The notes under the pieces were generated by a model, which searched no databases, was not told where the DNA came from, and was given only the letters and a program-made list of their open reading frames with translations. Made by a program: the position numbers and the translations under genes. Shown here piece by piece: positions 52,751-60,610 of a stretch of DNA of 64,000 nt; within the stretch, counting starts at the first letter, position 1, and each line of letters starts with the position of its first letter. Source of the stretch: Brevundimonas sp. MYb52 (lineage in GTDB: Bacteria; Pseudomonadota; Alphaproteobacteria; Caulobacterales; Caulobacteraceae). The DNA is taken from the NCBI RefSeq assembly GCF_002979535.1, contig NZ_PCPB01000001.1, positions 558,001 to 622,000 of the forward strand, read 5' to 3'.

Positions 52751-53385
52751 AGCCGCACGAAGGGCTGCATCAGTCGGCCCAGCCATCCGTCGAGCTGGAT
52801 CTGGCCGTCCAGGGCGACGACGCAGAGGCAAGGGCCGTCCGACACCACGCGCGGCTGGTGCAGAACCTCGGGGTCGGCTTCTTCCAGATCGCCGACGTCG
52901 AAGCGTTCGGTCTCGGTGGCGTAGGCGCCGAACAGGACGCAGGTCAGCTCGACCCCGCCGTGGGTGTGGCGCGGCGTTTCGCGCCCCGGACCGATCTCCA
53001 GCAGGATGACGCGGCAGTCGCCGTCGCGCGGAGCGTGGACGTCGCGCACCCGCATTCCCGGACCGATCCAGCGCCACCGACCCAGGGCGTAGCGGCGCAA
53101 GGGTTCGGGCAGTTCGGGCATGTCGTTGAGCGGCGCCGGGGCCTTTACCTCGCCCGCGTCGGTGTCGATCCGCGCCATGGCCCGCGCCAGGGCGTCGTCT
53201 GCCATGGGGGTGGGCGCGGCTTCGCTCAGGAACTCGCCGCCCACGGCCTGTAGCTGGCGCACCCAGGCGTCGTTGGCGGGGCGCAGGGCCAGATGCGCGG
53301 CGACCACCACGGCCTCGGGCGGGCTGAGGTTCCCCGCGGCATAGGCGAGGAGGCGTTCCTCGGAGGGGTTGCGAAGAGCCTTCAT
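52747..53385 (-). CDS. chrR: ChrR-type anti-sigma factor (cupin) with altered zinc site
   Basis: 212 residues. The N-terminal anti-sigma helix bundle (ERLLAYAAGNLSPPEAVVVA, AHLALRPANDAW) is followed by a cupin domain with HTHGGVELTCVLFGAY, giving His-x-His and Glu metal ligands. In the Rhodobacter ChrR anti-sigma domain, zinc is held by His6, His31 and two cysteines (HLxLCxxC). Here the corresponding stretch reads HLALRPANDAW, so both cysteines are absent, as is the first histidine. The cupin zinc site looks intact. Overlaps sigma and DUF1295 genes by 4 bp each. Confidence 0.88.
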   Translation of the reverse strand: MKALRNPSEERLLAYAAGNLSPPEAVVVAAHLALRPANDAWVRQLQAVGGEFLSEAAPTPMADDALARAMARIDTDAGEVKAPAPLNDMPELPEPLRRYALGRWRWIGPGMRVRDVHAPRDGDCRVILLEIGPGRETPRHTHGGVELTCVLFGAYATETERFDVGDLEEADPEVLHQPRVVSDGPCLCVVALDGQIQLDGWLGRLMQPFVRL

Positions 53386-53960
53386 CGGGCGGCCTCCTCG
53401 GACGGTTCGAGGATCAGGCGCAGTTTGATCATGGCGTTGCGGATACGGGATTTGACGGTGCCCAGCGGCAGGTCGAGTTGGCGGGCGATTTCGGAATGGG
53501 GGCTGTCCATGAAGAAGGCGAGGCGCAGCACCTCGACTTGATCGGGTTTGAGCCGCGACAGGGCGTCGCGAACCCGCTCGGCGTCTTCGGACAGCACCAG
53601 AAGGTCGTCAGGTCGTTCGACCGTCTGTTCCGTCAGTTCGATCTCGGGGACGGGCAGGGGGCGGGCGTCGCGGCGCAGCATATCGAGCCGCCGGTTGCGG
53701 GCGATGGTGAAGATCCACGTGGCGGCCCGCGCCTTGCGCGCATCGAACAGGTCGGCCTTGCGCCAGACCGTCAGCATGGCGTCCTGGGCGAAGTCTTCGG
53801 CCGCGCCGGGCGTGGCGCCTGACTTGATCAGCCAGGCCTTCAGGCGGGGGGCAAAATAGCTGAACAGTTGGGCGAAGGCCTCGCGGTCGCGTCTCAGCGC
53901 CACGGCCTCGATCAGCCGGTCATGCACGAACGGATCGGGCGAGAGCGCGTCCAGGCTCAT
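53382..53960 (-). CDS. rpoE: RpoE-like ECF sigma factor (ChrR-controlled group)
   Basis: 192 residues from the ATG at 53960; longer frames run into the divergent promoter. Region 2: FAQLFSYFAPRLKAWLIKSG, then EDFAQDAMLTVWRKADLFDA. Region 4: LSRLKPDQVEVLRLAFFMDS followed by HSEIARQLDLPLGTVKSRIR. Coupling to a ChrR-type anti-sigma makes it a member of the ECF11-like group that responds to singlet oxygen. A promoter matching this group's -35 element lies 57 bp upstream, so it is probably autoregulated. Confidence 0.92.
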   Translation of the reverse strand: MSLDALSPDPFVHDRLIEAVALRRDREAFAQLFSYFAPRLKAWLIKSGATPGAAEDFAQDAMLTVWRKADLFDARKARAATWIFTIARNRRLDMLRRDARPLPVPEIELTEQTVERPDDLLVLSEDAERVRDALSRLKPDQVEVLRLAFFMDSPHSEIARQLDLPLGTVKSRIRNAMIKLRLILEPSEEAAR

Positions 53961-54016
53961 GCCGGACGCCCGCCGCGCAGGGGATGTGAATGACGAAGCC
54001 TCGGCATGCATGAAGC

Positions 54017-54046
54017 CTAATACGCTTCGTGGAAATGTCTGGATCA
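54017..54046 (-). promoter_or_regulatory. Autoregulated ECF-sigma promoter upstream of rpoE
   Basis: Minus strand: TGATCC, 18-bp spacer, TATTAG. TGATCC is the known -35 element of Rhodobacter RpoE-type promoters. The -10 ends 56 bp before the sigma start codon, in the divergent spacer shared with the FAD oxidoreductase gene. Confidence 0.65.
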
Positions 54047-54084
54047 TTCGCAATCCGATCGCGGCGCCGGTGCGTAATCGGGAC

Positions 54085-55410
54085 ATGTCCTATCCTGCCG
54101 CTGACAGTTTGAAGATCGCCGTGATCGGCTCGGGCGTGGCCGCCCTGTCGTCGGCCTGGCTGCTGTCGCAGCGCCATAGAGTGACGATCTATGAAAAGGC
54201 GGACCGTCTGGGCGGTCATTCCAACACGGTGACGGCGGGCGTGGCGACGGGGGTTGTGCCGGTCGACACCGGCTTTATCTGCTTCAACGACGCCACCTAT
54301 CCCAACCTGATCGCCTTGTTCGCGCATCTGGGGGTCGAGACCCGCGCGACCGATATGTCGTTTGCCGTGTCGCTGGACGGCGGACGGTTCGAGTACGCCG
54401 CGCCCGGCCTGTTCGCCCAGCGCCGCAACGTCCTGCGTCCGCGCTTCTGGTCCATGCTGGGCGAGATCATGCGCTTCTATCGCGAAGCGCCGATCGATCT
54501 GGGCGACCTGACCGATCCCAATCTGACCCTGGGCGCCTATCTGAAGCGCGAGGGGTTCAGCGAGGCCTTTCGCGATGATCACCTGCTGCCGATGGCGGCG
54601 GCGATCTGGTCGTCGCCGGCGCATACGCTGATGGACTATCCTGCGGAGGCCTTCATCCGGTTCTGCGGCAACCACGGCTTGTTGAAACTGGTCGGACGCC
54701 CGCTGTGGCGCACTGTCGAGGGCGGCAGCCGGGTCTATGTCGAGCGCCTGGCGCATGAAATCGATGACGTGCGGCTGAACCACGGGGTGACAGGGGTGCG
54801 GCGCACGGATCAAGGCGTCATGGTCCACGACAGTGAGGGCGGCGTCGAGCGCTTCGACCATGTCGTCATCGGCGCCCATGCCGATCAGGCTCTGGCCATG
54901 CTGGCCGAGCCGACCGCGCGCGAGAAGGAGGTGCTGGGCGCCTTCCGCTACAGCCGCAACCTGACCGTCCTGCATACGGACGCGGGTCTGATGCCGCAAC
55001 GCCGCCGCGCCTGGGCCAGTTGGAACTATATCGGGGCCGACGAGGGCCTGTGCGTGACCTACTGGATGAACAAGCTGCAAGGGCTGCCGGGTCAGGACCT
55101 GTTCGTCACCCTGAATCCGCCGCGCCCGCCCAGGCCGGACAGTCTGCTGCGCAGCGAGCTGTACGAGCACCCCATCTTCAACTCCGCCGCCATTCAGGCG
55201 CAGAAGCAGTTGTGGAGCCTACAAGGGCAGGGCGGCGTCTGGTTCTGCGGCGCCCACTTCGGCGCGGGCTTTCATGAGGACGGCCTGCAATCGGGTCTGG
55301 CCGTGGCCGAGCAACTGGGCGGCGTGCGGCGGCCGTGGTCGGTCCAGAACGAGAGCGGCCGCATTCATCTGTCGCCCGCCGCATCGAAGGTCGTGGAGCA
55401 GGCCGCGTGA
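54085..55410 (+). CDS. FAD-dependent amine-oxidase-like oxidoreductase
   Basis: 441 residues from the ATG at 54085 (MSYPAADSL); an earlier ATG at 54010 is possible but overlaps the sigma promoter. Dinucleotide-binding motif KIAVIGSGVAALSSAWLLSQ, second motif EKADRLGGHSNT, and a C-terminal FAD segment VWFCGAHFGAGFHEDGLQSG. These proteins (COG2907 group) nearly always precede DUF1365 and cyclopropane-fatty-acid-synthase genes, as here, and are thought to act on lipids or porphyrin-like substrates. Its stop overlaps the next start (GTGA). Confidence 0.9.
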   Translation: MSYPAADSLKIAVIGSGVAALSSAWLLSQRHRVTIYEKADRLGGHSNTVTAGVATGVVPVDTGFICFNDATYPNLIALFAHLGVETRATDMSFAVSLDGGRFEYAAPGLFAQRRNVLRPRFWSMLGEIMRFYREAPIDLGDLTDPNLTLGAYLKREGFSEAFRDDHLLPMAAAIWSSPAHTLMDYPAEAFIRFCGNHGLLKLVGRPLWRTVEGGSRVYVERLAHEIDDVRLNHGVTGVRRTDQGVMVHDSEGGVERFDHVVIGAHADQALAMLAEPTAREKEVLGAFRYSRNLTVLHTDAGLMPQRRRAWASWNYIGADEGLCVTYWMNKLQGLPGQDLFVTLNPPRPPRPDSLLRSELYEHPIFNSAAIQAQKQLWSLQGQGGVWFCGAHFGAGFHEDGLQSGLAVAEQLGGVRRPWSVQNESGRIHLSPAASKVVEQAA

Positions 55411-56210
55411 CCCAGGCCTCAGCCCTCTATCGCGGCGACGTCATGCACAGGAGGCTGCGGCCCCGGGCGCATCAGTTGAACTATCGCGTCTTCTGGCTGC
55501 TGCTCGATCTGGCCGAAATCGACGGGCTGGACCGACATCTTCGCCTGTTCTCGCGCAATCGGTTCAACCTGCTCTCCTTTCATGATCGTGATCACGGCGA
55601 CGGGTCGGGAACGGCGCTGCGCCTTCAGATCGAAGACTTCCTCGCGCGCGCCGGGGTCGACATCGGCGACGGGCCGATCCGTCTGCTGACCATGCCGCGT
55701 GTACTCGGCTACGTCTTCAACCCGATCAGCCTCTACTACTGCCATCAGGCCGATGGCCGGCTGGCGGCCATGGTCTATGAGGTGACCAGCACCTTTGGCG
55801 TGCGCCACGCCTACGTCATCCCGGTGCGGAGCGAGGATCAGGCGGCGGGTCTGATCCGTCAGGGCGCGGCCAAGGCCCTCTATGTCTCGCCATTCATGGG
55901 CATGGAGATGGACTATGCGTTTCGCGGCCATACACCCGGAGAGAAGCTGGATCTGACGATTGACGGTCTGGACGCCGAGGGTGTCCTGATCACCGCCGCC
56001 ATGTCCGGCGAACGACGACCGCTGCAGGACGGACAGTTGTGGGCGGCGGCGCTGGCCTTGCCGCTGATGACCTTCAAGATCATGGCCGCCATTCATTGGG
56101 AGGCGCTGAAGCTGTGGCTCAAGGGCGTGCGTCTGACCAGACAGCCGCCTCCAGCCCGGGAACCTTTCACGATCCAGCGACGGGCACGTGAGAGCCGTCT
56201 TGCGCGTTGA
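55407..56210 (+). CDS. DUF1365 family protein
   Basis: 267 residues from GTG at 55407, which overlaps the previous stop. Contains the family segments SALYRGDVMHRRLRPRAHQL, FNLLSFHDRDHGDGSGTALR and LLTMPRVLGYVFNPISLYYC, and the C-terminal LTIDGLDAEGVLITAAMSG. The family has unknown biochemistry but is constantly paired with the FAD oxidoreductase and the fatty-acid cyclopropane synthase, and belongs to the RpoE/ChrR regulon in several alphaproteobacteria. Likely involved in making or handling modified (for example furan) fatty acids. Confidence 0.9.
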   Translation: MTQASALYRGDVMHRRLRPRAHQLNYRVFWLLLDLAEIDGLDRHLRLFSRNRFNLLSFHDRDHGDGSGTALRLQIEDFLARAGVDIGDGPIRLLTMPRVLGYVFNPISLYYCHQADGRLAAMVYEVTSTFGVRHAYVIPVRSEDQAAGLIRQGAAKALYVSPFMGMEMDYAFRGHTPGEKLDLTIDGLDAEGVLITAAMSGERRPLQDGQLWAAALALPLMTFKIMAAIHWEALKLWLKGVRLTRQPPPAREPFTIQRRARESRLAR

Positions 56211-56263
56211 TCTTTGGAAATCCCCGGGGCGCGCCGTCCTCCGCGCAAGAGTCGTCTGATCTC

Positions 56264-57487
56264 ATGACCACCACCTTCTATGGCGAACGTAACGACAGGC
56301 GGACGGCGTCTCCGGTTTTCGTCCTGGTCATGCGCCTGCTATCCGCCAACTGGACCTGGGGGCGGCTGACCCTCATCCTGCCCGACGGCGCTCGCCATCA
56401 GTTGACAGGCAGTGACCCCGGCCACGCCGCGGTCCTGACCATCCGCGACCCTCGGTTCGCCAGGCGCGTGCTGAAAGGCGGGGATATAGGCTTTGCAGAA
56501 GGCTACATGGCGGGCGAGTGGGACACCCCCGATCTGGCGATCCTGCTGGAGACCCTGGTCAACAACTACGACCACATCCGACGCCTGTTCGACGGCAACC
56601 CGCTGATGAATGGTCTCAACTGGCTCGGGCATCGGTTGAACCGGAACAGTCGACGCGGCTCGCGCCGGAACATCCACGCCCACTACGACCTCGGCAACGC
56701 CTTCTACGGGGCTTGGCTGGACCCTTCGATGACCTATTCGTCAGCGCGGTATGAAGGGGCGGGACAGTCCCTACAGGACGCACAGCGCGCCAAATACGCC
56801 TCTTTGGCGAGGATGATGGACCTGCAACCGGGGCATAGCGTGCTTGAAATCGGCTGCGGCTGGGGCGGTTTCGCCGAGTTCGCCGCGCGCGAGGTCGGGG
56901 CGGTCGTCACCGCCGTCACCATCTCGCGAGAACAGCATGACTATGCGCGCCGTCGCCTGTTCGAGGCGGGGCTGGCCGAGCGTGCCGACATCCGCCTCAT
57001 CGATTATCGCGATGTGGAGGGCCGGTTCGACCGCGTCGCCTCGATCGAGATGTTCGAGGCGGTGGGGCGCGAGTACTGGCCGACCTATTTCCAGAAGGTC
57101 CATGAGGTGCTGACGCCCGGCGGCCGCGCGGGCCTGCAAATCATCACCATTCAGGACGACCTGTTCGACGAGTATGACGCGCGTACAGACTTCATCCAGA
57201 AGTATGTTTTCCCCGGAGGCTGCCTGCCGTCCGAAGCGCGGATGGCGCCTGACATCTCCAGCGCGGGCCTGGTCGAGGCGGGGATCGTGCGTTTCGGCGG
57301 CGACTACGCCGAGACCCTCGCCGAATGGGCCCGACGCTTCGAAAGCGCCTGGGGCGAGATCGTCAGGACGGAGGCGAGCTTCGATGACCGCTTCCATCGC
57401 CTCTGGCGCTTCTACCTCGCCTACTGCGAGGCCGGCTTCCGGTCGGGCCGTACCGATGTGATCCAGATGGCCCTGCAGCGCGCCTGA
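56264..57487 (+). CDS. cfa: Cyclopropane-fatty-acid-phospholipid synthase family methyltransferase
   Basis: 407 residues from the ATG at 56264; a TTG at 56207 overlapping the previous stop is also possible. The N-terminal lipid-binding part (VLTIRDPRFARRVLKGGDIG, FAEGYMAGEWDTPDLA) is followed by the methyltransferase domain with the SAM motif HSVLEIGCGWGGFAEFAARE and YFQKVHEVLTPGGRAGLQII, then the active-site region FIQKYVFPGGCLPSE. It methylates unsaturated phospholipid acyl chains using SAM. Last gene of the plus-strand unit; together with the two genes before it, membrane lipid modification under photooxidative stress is likely. Confidence 0.9.
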   Translation: MTTTFYGERNDRRTASPVFVLVMRLLSANWTWGRLTLILPDGARHQLTGSDPGHAAVLTIRDPRFARRVLKGGDIGFAEGYMAGEWDTPDLAILLETLVNNYDHIRRLFDGNPLMNGLNWLGHRLNRNSRRGSRRNIHAHYDLGNAFYGAWLDPSMTYSSARYEGAGQSLQDAQRAKYASLARMMDLQPGHSVLEIGCGWGGFAEFAAREVGAVVTAVTISREQHDYARRRLFEAGLAERADIRLIDYRDVEGRFDRVASIEMFEAVGREYWPTYFQKVHEVLTPGGRAGLQIITIQDDLFDEYDARTDFIQKYVFPGGCLPSEARMAPDISSAGLVEAGIVRFGGDYAETLAEWARRFESAWGEIVRTEASFDDRFHRLWRFYLAYCEAGFRSGRTDVIQMALQRA

Positions 57488-57507
57488 TCCTCAACCGTGG
57501 ATTCCCG

Positions 57508-57690
57508 ATGGCTTTGAGACGCGCGTCCATTCTCCTCGTCGTCGCGGCCGGCGAGCCGTCCGGCCGGTATCTGTGGCTGATGAGCCGGACGGCGAACCCC
57601 TCGGATGCGGTCAAGGCGACCATCATGACCCGCACGGCCGCGATCGGCTATGATCTCGCCCTCGTGCGCGAGACCCGGCATCTGCCGTAA
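57508..57690 (+). CDS. Small hypothetical protein (60 aa)
   Basis: A 60-codon frame 20 bp after the fatty-acid synthase gene: MALRRASILLVVAAGEPSGR, then YLWLMSRTANPSDAVKATIM and a short tail. Third codon positions are strongly G/C-biased, as in neighbouring real genes. The ribosome site is weak. No family recognised. It could also be a 3' remnant. Bases 57691-57742 hold the start region of the DUF3313 gene. Confidence 0.35.
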   Translation: MALRRASILLVVAAGEPSGRYLWLMSRTANPSDAVKATIMTRTAAIGYDLALVRETRHLP

Positions 57691-57742
57691 ATCTGATCAC
57701 TCAATCCGTGCGTATTCCTCCGCAGAAGAGGGAGACACGAGG

Positions 57743-58543
57743 ATGGCCGGCAAGGGGTTTCGCGGGATGGGGGCGGCGGTTCTGGCCATGGCCACGGGAG
57801 CCTGTGCCAGCGGCGCCGCGCCGTCGCACACTGGCTTTCTGACGACCTATGAAGGCCTGGCGCCCAGAACGGACGTGGTGCGCGCCTCGGTCTCGCAGCG
57901 GCGGGACGAGGCCTTGGCTTCCAGCATCACCCGGCTATGGGTGGCGCCCGCCGAGGTCTTCGGCGTCAAGGATCCAGTGCTTTCTGATGACGACCGGCGC
58001 GCGGTGATGAACGAGGTGGATCGGCAGCTCTGCTACGAATTGAGCGAGCGGTTCGAGATTTTGGATCAACCCGATCCCCAGGCCGGAACGGTGCGCGTCG
58101 GCGTTACCTATATTCGGCCGACGCATCAGGCCGGCTCGGCGGCGGCTGCCGTCGCCAACTTCTTCATCCCCGGTCCGATCAAGGTGAGGGCGCCCGGCGG
58201 CACGGGCGGCCTCGGCGCGGAGGCCGAGCTGCTGGCGCCGGACGGTCGCCAGGCCGCCGCCATTGTCTGGCGGCGCGACGCCATGGTGGTGGGCACCGAT
58301 AGGCCGTCGCTGTCGCGCATCGGCGATGCTCATCAACTGGCGGAGCCCCTGGGCGACATGGTAGGCGACGCCCTTGCGCCCAGTGACCGTGCGTTGCGCC
58401 CGAGACCTGACCTGGATCCCTGTCGGCGGTTCGGTCCGCGCGTACGGGTCGAAGGGATCCTCGCCGGCATCGCCACGGGCCTGTACGAACCCGGTCTGAG
58501 CGGCGGGCGGCGGGCTCCTGAAAGCGAAGCGGACAGCGACTGA
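57743..58543 (+). CDS. DUF3313 family lipoprotein (probable)
   Basis: 266 residues from the ATG at 57743 with a GAGG ribosome site. The N terminus has a hydrophobic signal ending ATGACASG, an imperfect lipobox with Cys17. The mature part (SHTGFLTTYEGLAPRTDVVR, RLWVAPAEVF, LCYELSERFEILDQPDPQAG, TVRVGVTYIRPTHQAGS) matches my memory of DUF3313 lipoproteins. The tail after VRVEGILAGIATGLYEPGLS is Arg/Pro-rich. Function unknown; cell-envelope location expected. The following 228 bp up to the integrase contain no gene I can support. Confidence 0.7.
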   Translation: MAGKGFRGMGAAVLAMATGACASGAAPSHTGFLTTYEGLAPRTDVVRASVSQRRDEALASSITRLWVAPAEVFGVKDPVLSDDDRRAVMNEVDRQLCYELSERFEILDQPDPQAGTVRVGVTYIRPTHQAGSAAAAVANFFIPGPIKVRAPGGTGGLGAEAELLAPDGRQAAAIVWRRDAMVVGTDRPSLSRIGDAHQLAEPLGDMVGDALAPSDRALRPRPDLDPCRRFGPRVRVEGILAGIATGLYEPGLSGGRRAPESEADSD

Positions 58544-58771
58544 TCGTGTGGCTCATCAGGAGCAGCCCGGGTGAGCCCGCGCTCCTGGAAGGAGGCTGGC
58601 CGCCGCGGACAGTTGCGGGATGCCTTTGACTCAGGCGGCGACGCCGAAAGGGCGGCCACTGCCTGCTGTGACGGCCATGGCGAGCGTGCCCCAGAAACCA
58701 CGCGTCACAGATCAGCCGGTGGGCGCCTGATCGGGGTCTGGCCGAACGTCCCCAGGTTTCGATTTCACCGT

Positions 58772-60307
58772 TCAGCCAAAGCCGTTGATCCACGCCTCCA
58801 GCTCCGACCAGTCATTGCGGCTGGCGAGGTCCAGGCCGACGGCTGACAGTAAATCGAGGTGGGTCTGTGATACCGAGCCCTCCCGACTAGCCGCCATGCA
58901 CATCGTCAGCACCGCCTGCTGTGCTCTGCCGTCAGCGCAGAGCGCGAGTGCACGGACCTTGGCCGCCGCCAGATCCTCGGTTCGCCTGGGAGCAACGGCC
59001 TCGTCGGCAACCAAAGCAGAAGCTGCATCGGATCGCGTTCCGGTAAGGTGCTCCGACCATTTGACGAGAGCGCAGCGCTTCTCCGGTATATAGGTGTGAC
59101 GGTCGTAGACGGCCGTGACTGCGGCGCCGTCTTTTGGCGTATGGCCGAGAACGAGCCCGACGATGAAACGGGTGACGCCGTAGCGCCCCGTCAAGGTGGT
59201 CGCACCCGTTCGTCGGACATCGTGAGGCGATCGGAGCGGTAGTTTTCTACGCTCGAAGATGCGGGAAAAGGTTCGCGTGATCGCCTGCTCGTCAATGCAT
59301 TGATCGGCGACGCGCGGGGAAGGGAAGACGAAGGGACTGTCGGGATCGAGCGCAAACGCCGCCGCAAGCACGGATAGAGCCTGAGGGCTCAAGGGGACGA
59401 CGTGCTGATGATTGGCCTTGGCCCGGTTGGCCGGGATCACCCAGAGCGCGGCGTCCAGGTCGAACTCTGACTTGCGCGCACCCGCGACTTCATTGCGGCG
59501 CGTCAGGGTGAGCATGAGCAACTGGATAGCGAGCGCCATCACGGGCTCCGGCCGTGCTGCAAGGCCGATGTTGAGGTAGCCCGGCGGCCGCGGCTGTACG
59601 CCGTCCCGCGCAATGTCCCAGACCAGCCTCAGTCCGGCGTCGTCCAGCATCCGGTCGCGGGAAACCAGGGCCAAAGGTCGAGCAAGCCCGACCACCGGGT
59701 TGGCGTCGACCATCTCTTCCTGAACACAGAAGGCCATGACGCTGTGAAGAAGCCCGCCAATCGAAGCCGCGCTGGCGGCGGAGAGGCGCCGCTCGGTCAC
59801 GAGCGAACGCATGAAGGTCTTGACCTCCGCGCGCTTCAAATCGCGTGGCGCAGACGTGCCGAGGGAAGACGAGATATGACGCTTCCAAAGGTGGCGCTCG
59901 TTGGCGATCGTTCGAGGGCGTTTGGGCCTTCGGCGGCCGCCATGCAGACCCAACTCCGCTGCAGCCCAGTAGGTCTGCGCGACTTCGTCCAAAGTGTCCT
60001 GCGGCGGGGCAGGAAGCTGGGCGGCGGCGCGCGCCGCTACGGGGTCGACGCCCTTGAGAAGTTCCAACCTGAGTTCCGTCGCCTTTTGCCGGGCGTCGGC
60101 GAGCGACACCTCCGGATAGTCGCCGAGGATCACACGCCGTCGAGGTCCGTCTTTGATCGCGAATCGCACCTCGAACTGCCTCAGGCCCGACGGCCATACT
60201 CTGACGCTGAGGCCTCGCGCGCCAGAAACCCGGCGCTCGAATCGACACTCGAGCGGCTTTAGGCCGGCGATCTGGCGATCGGTCGTGATGATGACCTGGG
60301 TTGGCAT
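58772..60307 (-). CDS. Tyrosine-type site-specific integrase (P4/DUF4102 family)
   Basis: 511 residues, somewhat longer than the usual 400. N-terminal arm-binding domain (GLSVRVWPSGLRQFEVRFAI, then PEVSLADARQKATELRLELL), SAM-like core-binding domain, and a catalytic domain with the first arginine in LTLTRRNEVAGARKSEF, the HxxR box SPHDVRRTGATTL, the second histidine in LGHTPKD and the nucleophile tyrosine in TAVYDRHTYIPEKR. All catalytic residues are present. An extra C-terminal stretch of about 100 residues is unrelated to the family core. It sits beside a tRNA-like 3' end, as expected for an island integrase. Confidence 0.92.
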   Translation of the reverse strand: MPTQVIITTDRQIAGLKPLECRFERRVSGARGLSVRVWPSGLRQFEVRFAIKDGPRRRVILGDYPEVSLADARQKATELRLELLKGVDPVAARAAAQLPAPPQDTLDEVAQTYWAAAELGLHGGRRRPKRPRTIANERHLWKRHISSSLGTSAPRDLKRAEVKTFMRSLVTERRLSAASAASIGGLLHSVMAFCVQEEMVDANPVVGLARPLALVSRDRMLDDAGLRLVWDIARDGVQPRPPGYLNIGLAARPEPVMALAIQLLMLTLTRRNEVAGARKSEFDLDAALWVIPANRAKANHQHVVPLSPQALSVLAAAFALDPDSPFVFPSPRVADQCIDEQAITRTFSRIFERRKLPLRSPHDVRRTGATTLTGRYGVTRFIVGLVLGHTPKDGAAVTAVYDRHTYIPEKRCALVKWSEHLTGTRSDAASALVADEAVAPRRTEDLAAAKVRALALCADGRAQQAVLTMCMAASREGSVSQTHLDLLSAVGLDLASRNDWSELEAWINGFG

Positions 60308-60610
60308 CGCAGCAGCGTCCTGAGCAAATCAGACGCCGCCAGCCTACCATCAAGGGGGGCAATAGGGGGGCAGTTAGTGCAAGATTCGCTGCAAACCCGT
60401 GCACAGGTGTGAAAATACCAACTTCTATAAATTCATGTGTTTAGGGCTATTTTGTAATGCAATGAAATACCCTGAAATGGCATTCGGGGCGATTTACACC
60501 GAGAGGGTCGGCGGTTCGAACCCGTCGCCGCCTACCATTCCCTTCCTGGCGTTGAAGGCTTCTAGCTGGCCAGGATCGCGCCTTCTTGCAGCCTGCGGGG
60601 CGCGCAACCC
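60308..60610. other. Integrase promoter region and attachment-site spacer
   Basis: 303 bp without a gene. Bases 60360-60490 are noticeably AT-rich and should contain the integrase promoter and accessory protein sites. The tRNA-like 3' end lies at 60510-60537. A short open frame through this stretch is an artefact of the tRNA-like sequence. Confidence 0.55.
60510..60537 (+). other. tRNA/tmRNA 3'-end fragment, probable integrase attachment site
   Basis: Reads as a T-arm (GGCGG-TTCGAAC-CCGTC) followed by a 7-base acceptor strand GCCGCCT, discriminator A and CCA. The preceding bases do not form the rest of a tRNA, so only the 3' end is present. Located 203 bp from the integrase start. Island integrases commonly use tRNA or tmRNA 3' ends and leave such a partial copy at one end of the element. 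Confidence 0.7.
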
